Part shown: positions 58,359-64,000 of the stretch, in pieces
How the letters are laid out: each line of letters starts with the position of its first letter
Position numbering within the stretch: the stretch's first letter is position 1
Assembly: GCF_910592395.1 (NCBI RefSeq)
Contig: NC_088310.1
Location: forward strand, 25,375,491-25,439,490
From: Lineus longissimus
Lineage: Eukaryota; Nemertea; Pilidiophora; Heteronemertea; Lineidae
Direction of reading: 5' to 3'
Length of the DNA stretch: 64,000 nt
Made by a program: the position numbers and the translations under genes
The notes under the pieces: generated by a model
Databases searched by the model: none
Told to the model about the DNA's origin: nothing
What the model saw: the letters and a program-made list of their open reading frames with translations, nothing else

Positions 58359-61300
58359 CTGCAAATATAGAAGAGAAAAGAACTAAGTATATGATGATAT
58401 TCACAGTAACAACAGTCACAGTAACAACAGTCCCTGTATCCTGTCAGGGCTACCATCAATGAAGAATGAATTCGCATCCATTTTGGCTAACCTTTGCCCC
58501 AAAGTAAAGTTTTGAAATTGTAACTTTAGTTTTCAATGGATTTTGCTGTTTTGAGAAACTTGGATGAATAATGAGACAAGTTTATCAAACAAGAACCTGA
58601 TGTTAACGAACCGATGCCAAACGTCACCCTGTAATCCGTGCTAATGCGGCTAAAACAAAACTACTGATAAATAATGATGGATAGCAAAACTGGTGAAAAA
58701 TCCCAAGATAATTCCCAGGCAGTTTTTACCAAAATGAGCCGTCACATAATGGGTAGAAAATGGCGTTCCCCGTAATATCCCGTGCTCAATCGTTCATTTA
58801 TTTTCTCGGTACATGTCTTCGTTATCGAGGTGTACAATGATAAGTATCAAATATGTCACAATTGAGATACAAAGTGACACACTAACAATGGTGACGTCTG
58901 TGGCTGGCAGGGCGGTGCTCGGCTAATTAAACAGATTACCACACTTTTATAGCGCATATCTGGAAAACGTATGCGATGTTTGTCAAAGGTGGTCGATTTA
59001 TGAAGCTAAAGACACGAGATAGCAGCTCAAGTTTGACAACTAAGGAAGTGAGCAGGCCCAGTTTGGTGTCCGTCACTTGTTAATGAGCTTGTTATCACCG
59101 CGTTGAAATTCATTTATGCAAATCAAACCAGGGATATTTTGCTTCTGCGACAATTTGGAAACACCTCAGGAAATAGCTGGTGGTTAACCAAGGGGCTGTG
59201 AAAGGCACCTTCTTTGAGTGGGGAAATGAATCAGATTTTAACCGTCCTCATCTCAATGGGGTATGCTACAAGATTACGATACTGTAGAGGGCATAACAGA
59301 GCAAGAGCTAGCTAGCCTAATCACAAGGGGCCCATCAATTTTAGCTAATAGGCTAGAAAATGACTACCTAGCTACCCAACATGGAGATATGGGAATTTGA
59401 TAGAGCTCTTAGAATTTATGATGTCGAACTGTGACGGGCTCAAAGATTTCAAATTTCCAGTGGTCGTGATACGATCTTGAGCATGGTGCAAGGAATATTG
59501 GGAAAGTGTGATTGCGTAGAACAAAATGCTGAAATCAAGAGAATGCAAATTGTAGCTGGGATAATCAGTCTCCTCGTCGAAGAGAGGTTGAAAAAGATGC
59601 ATCTTTTTTCCGAAATTTTGTTATCTTATGCAGTATCTTGTTCAAATTGTGTGGGACTCTATTGTGATGAATTGTGGTAGGAAAGTACGATATATATGAA
59701 GTTGAGATCAAAAAGAAGAAAATATTTCATTTTCAGGAGGAGAAAATCAATGCTACGTTGATTTAGGTTGCTGAAGTTCTACAGTGATTGGGTTGCTTCA
59801 ACAGCGCATATCTCCTTTTACCATCTAAGACCAGCTAAACCTTACAAAATGAAGAAACATTGTTCTAATGGTCAATATGACTAAGTTTTCATCCACTTTT
59901 ATCCCATCCACATCAAGTTCTTCAAGAAAATCAACCTTTTCTTGTCGTCAGCATCCCAATAGCCATCTGGCCAAGGAGGTGCTGCCCCAAGTGGTGATAT
60001 GATACACTATAGCTGATCCAGCCCCATTGTTAACCAAGTGTGGAGTTTTCGCATCATCGGTGATGAAAATGAACAAGACCGACAGCGAAATTAATGTTCT
60101 AATGTCATCAGTTGCAGGAATATGCAAAAATGATGACAGGCATGAAAATTAGGGGGCAGTTTCTAACGGCTGGCAGAACAACCAGCAGCCGACAAGGTGT
60201 CACAAAAATTTACCAGACGACTGAGCAAAGGACACAAAGTGTAAACAGCGGCGATTTGAATTATTAGACAGATCTATTGTTCTCAACGATGTCATGGATT
60301 TATCTCAACAATGCATGTCACGGATGCAACAAAATGCTACAATTCCGACACAGCAACTTCACTAAGTTCATTTATTGATTTAAGTGCGCTATCCGTGAAT
60401 CACCGAATTTTACTCTGTGAAATTTTCACAGAAAAACCATCCCACTCTTCAGAGTATTTCTCCATTAGACTGCAACACTTGGGTCCACCAAGGTTAGATT
60501 ACACGAGTCTTGAAATCGTGGAAGAGCCCTTCTATTTGGGTGTAACAATGCACCCTACTAATCCCGATACCTATTCAAAATTTTGAAGCGTCATTCGCAC
60601 ACTTGACAACATTTTGAGTGTCTGGTTGAGTTAGCTATTGATTGGTATTTTTTGTCCCAAAAATGAAAGGGATTTGACAATGTGACTCAGTGTCCCTTTC
60701 ATGTGATTGTGGGAAAACTGGTGAAATATGTGATTTTAGTTTGCTGGTAAATCGCTACGGTACTACACTACGTTGTTGGGGGGAGAAGGTTCCGATCAAT
60801 CAAGGGCGAACATTGTAATGGTCTGGTTCAGATGGTCAAATCCAAGTCAAATGCAGAGCAACACTGGCAAAAACGGGGTTACTCTTGATTCAAATTATAG
60901 CACCCATTGTAAACCACGCAGACATTGATTCGCAAATGCACCCTGTTTGACTTGTTAAGTAACAGGGTCCTGATCAGGGAAATCTGCGATTCTACCGGAT
61001 AGCTCCACTGGTGTGAATGGGTCTCGATCAGTGAACATCCCGCTCTTGTCGATATAAAGATATCCCTAGTATGCGGCCACAAGCAGGAAATAGCTCTTAC
61101 TCCTCTGGCATATGTCGGAAAAGTTTAAAACGTTGCCAAACCGTGGTTGGAAGCAACCGGAAAGGTATTAACGCAACCGTCTGTCTCAAGGGTTCTTGAT
61201 CATGTCACTGTCATGTACATGCACCCAAAAATCTCTCCTGTCCTGGGAAGGTAAAATCAAACACTAACAATCCCCAATGGAGTTCTGTAAAACTACTGAT

Positions 61301-64000
61301 GTTCACAGTTTTGTAGAAACGATATAACTTACTCATAGTGTCAAATCTGTTGTTTTGATTTCAAATTTTAAATTTCCTTCAGGTATTCTCTCATTAACTG
61401 TCCAACAGCCACATCAAGTTTGGGGCATTATTCAGAAATATCCTCACTCTATGCAAAGGAATCAATTTAAACAATATCAGATATCATTTTCTTCTCTACA
61501 TTTCATGTATTGCTTGACCTCAAAAAACACTTTTGAGTCAAAATCTGAAAAAAACTTCCAAATTCTTTTGAGATAGTCCCCATCTTAAACCTAATTTTCT
61601 TATCTCCAAAGCCGGCAACTTTCCACAGTGATAATGTATGATGTGTGGCCCATTGCTGGAAAGTAAGCAGACCGAGCATTATCATGCATCTGTTGATGAT
61701 AAGGGTCACTTCTAGGGGTCATCACTATGGGGATCACTTTATGAAAAACTTCAAGAAAAGAGAAAGAAAGATACTCAATAATCAGTAAATAATTAGATGC
61801 AACCTTTTGCTCATTAGAATTCAAGATAAGACAGATTATATTTCTAACTGGGGCCCATTCTCTGGACATTGTGTTTCATCACTTTTATATATATCTTATA
61901 GTAAGTGCATATTCAACTCGTTCGACAGTGCGTTTTTAGACAGATGTCAATCACAATAGAAAATTCATAATAATTATCAAACATTTATGATGAAAATGAA
62001 CAGCCTTTTACATCTATAATCAAAACAACACCTTGTCTTCACAAAATACACCAACCCTGACATTCCTGTCTAAACAGCATCACCTTTGTGATAAAACTGA
62101 CAACAATCATCAAAATCAGCATCAAAACGCAATCAAAGATATCAAGAGTAGGCCGGTGTAAAATATGCATGCTTCCGAATAAAATATGTCTTTTAACCTC
62201 TGTATCTCTCCGTCACTCACTCATTCAAGACATCATACCCATAATGCATTTCACTTTGAAGATGAGCGATGGTGACATGAATAATTAATATCGTCTTCAA
62301 TTGTGTTTTGTTCAATTGCTGCGTACCTGGGCCGGGAGAGAGAACTTCCTTTGTGGGAAAGGCTACCTCTACATTATTCATAGTCTTCAGTATCATCTGA
62401 TGATGTTATTATGGTGAGCACAGTAAATCAGCAACATCTATGCAAAGATTTGGCAGAACATTTCCTACACAGCTGATATTGTAGTCTACAAGCAGGACGA
62501 GTACTAAGAAAGTCAGATAAGAAGCCAATAAATTTTGGGACAATTGCAAAGAGGCCAATAGTCTCGTTGAGAAAAACACACTTTGATGCACTCTACAAGA
62601 TCAAGTGCTCTAGATGAAGAAGCAGCCAATAATGCACTCTACAAGAACTGGAGTGGACAATGCTCTCAAGAAGAAATACAGCCAATGCACTCTACAAGAA
62701 CAGCGCAATTGTCCTGGAGGAGGACTAAGTCTTCAAAGACTTTCAGAGGGAAGACAAGATTGACATTGGAAAAACCCAAAATTGGCTATCAACCAGTCCT
62801 TGGCCAGCAAAGATGTTCTAAAATATGGCCAAAGGGGTAGGTTATACATATTTGGCGACTTAGTCAGCCCACTGGCGACAATTTTTATCATCGTAACTGA
62901 TTTGTCACGGACAAGGCAAGACAAGGGGCGGGGAAAGATCACGTGAGTAATCTTTCATGTGGACATGATATTGCGGAATATTTGCCAACTTCGGGGTGCC
63001 ATTTGCAGTGGCTCGCCTAATGCGTCTGCAAACAACCCAGCAGAGAGAAAGTCCAAGACGAATAACTCGTATATAACCAAAGTGTCAGTTTTATTGGCAA
63101 AATCTACAAATATCTCACCAGCGATTACACAGAATGGTGGCTACAGGGTTGTAGGGCATCCTTCTATGTAACGAGGGGAGATAATTAGAGAAAACTCCAT
63201 TGGAAAGCGCTGGGAAACTATTGGCGCCAAGATTGTTCTCAAGCTCATTAATCATCACTAGCATACATCATGACAGGTCGGCTTGTTTTCAATCTCACTA
63301 AACTGCAAATGCACAGACTCAGATTGGTTATGGACGTTTCTGAAATACTGTGCAAGATCTCACGAAAATATTCTACGACAAAGCTATTTGGCTGCTTCAA
63401 TTTTCACCAAATTGCCTCAAATCAACAGAAAAATTAACTTGTAGAAAACTTTGTCAACAACCCAATAGGCCTGTCATGAGTTATTTGATTGCATGTAGTA
63501 CTGTCTCAGCTCTGAACAAAAACTCCAATCAAATTTTGCAGTATATGCTAGCTTATCTCATACTGAGAGCAAGAATTCATTCCATCGAGGTGAGAAAAGA
63601 CGTTAAAACTGTTTGATTTTGATTGGACAGCGTGATTGGACACGATGAAAGAATCGAAATCAAGGAACTATCAATTGGCTTGTGATGTGTTCAACACAAA
63701 GAACCTTGAAATATGCGAGGAGAATATTTGGCGTTGAAAGTGGGCAGTGCAAGTTGTTGGTGAAAACAGCCATATTAACTATAGCTCGAAAGGGAAAACA
63801 GAGGCAGCATCTTCTCAAACTCTCCACGTTAGGTCTTGACAATAGAGGGCCTACTTTGTTTGGTCATTGGAACTATAGGGGGCGCTAGCAATGGAGTATG
63901 CTTGATACTGTGGGCAATAAGGTTTACAAAATGACATAGAAACAGTCTATAGTCAATATCAATGAATACAAAAACATAGGATTCCATAAATGACCAAACG
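58359..64000 (-). other. MEIS: Meis homeodomain-interrupting intron (5' part not in window)
   Basis: No upstream Meis exon (helix 1-2 of the homeodomain, or the Meis/PKNOX domain) was found up to the right edge, so this is at least 5.6 kb of intron. The ORFs here have no protein motifs. A small tandem repeat lies at 62585-62725. The 58600-59130 stretch has features of a conserved regulatory element, including atgcaaat in 'catttatgcaaatcaaac' (59110-59130). Confidence 0.6.
62585..62725. repeat. Short tandem repeat 'tgcactctacaagaa'
   Basis: Three copies of 'gcactctacaaga' at about 62588, 62634 and 62687, each followed by related sequence with 'aagaa(g)aa(a)(t/g)(a)cagccaat'. This keeps a frame open (62583-62840), which is not a credible gene. 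Confidence 0.6.

Noticed and set aside
62583-62840. 85-residue ORF with STRSS/STRTAQ repeats
   Set aside because: Translation of a short tandem repeat; no conserved features.
58500-64000. Further Meis exons (homeodomain helices 1-2)
   Set aside because: I searched the minus strand for an exon ending in NNW with a donor and for Meis-type motifs and found none; the exon is probably beyond the window.

Overview
The window is nuclear DNA of an invertebrate animal, probably a marine lophotrochozoan such as a mollusc, annelid, brachiopod or nemertean. The genes are split by GT-AG introns, the intergenic and UTR sequence is AT-rich, and there are two opine dehydrogenase genes, a family typical of anaerobic energy metabolism in marine invertebrates. 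The species cannot be named from the sequence alone.

Layout, left to right. (1) 2-337 (+) is the last coding piece of an alpha-1,6-fucosyltransferase (FUT8), followed by a probable 4.5 kb 3' UTR ending near 4,815. (2) 4,816-8,590 is intergenic with degenerate tandem repeats and palindromes. (3) 9,200-21,199 (-) is a complete 27-exon GCN2 kinase gene (EIF2AK4). I could follow it exon by exon with consistent phases to a protein of about 1,757 residues with RWD, pseudokinase, kinase, HisRS-like and C-terminal regions. (4) 21,394-21,864 (+) is an intronless POP7/RPP20 gene, head-to-head with GCN2 across 194 bp. (5) 23,327-26,137 (-) is a complete 7-exon cardiolipin synthase gene (CRLS1). (6) 26,321-27,504 is a large foldback transposable element flanked by an 8-9 bp duplication. 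(7) 27,848-30,644 (+) is a complete 6-exon glucosamine-6-phosphate N-acetyltransferase gene (GNPNAT1). (8) 33,791-34,993 (-) and 36,487-37,689 (+) are two head-to-head opine dehydrogenase genes of exactly 400 codons each. (9) 39,790-44,060 is a composite satellite of 103/109 bp units with an embedded 68 bp array and an inverted block. (10) 51,717-58,358 (-) holds the last three coding exons of a Meis/homothorax TALE homeobox gene. They are preceded by large introns and possibly followed by a very long 3' UTR.

The genes do not form an operon or one pathway. GCN2 (amino-acid starvation), POP7 (RNase P/MRP), CRLS1 (mitochondrial lipid), GNPNAT1 (UDP-GlcNAc synthesis) and FUT8 (N-glycan core fucosylation) are housekeeping genes. 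The opine dehydrogenase pair is the lineage-specific metabolic locus, and Meis is a developmental regulator. The most notable observations are the mosaic divergence of the opine dehydrogenase pair, the foldback element, the rearranged satellite, a GC-AG intron in Meis, and a minisatellite that contains the GCN2 stop codon. I saw no tRNA, rRNA, CRISPR or viral genes.
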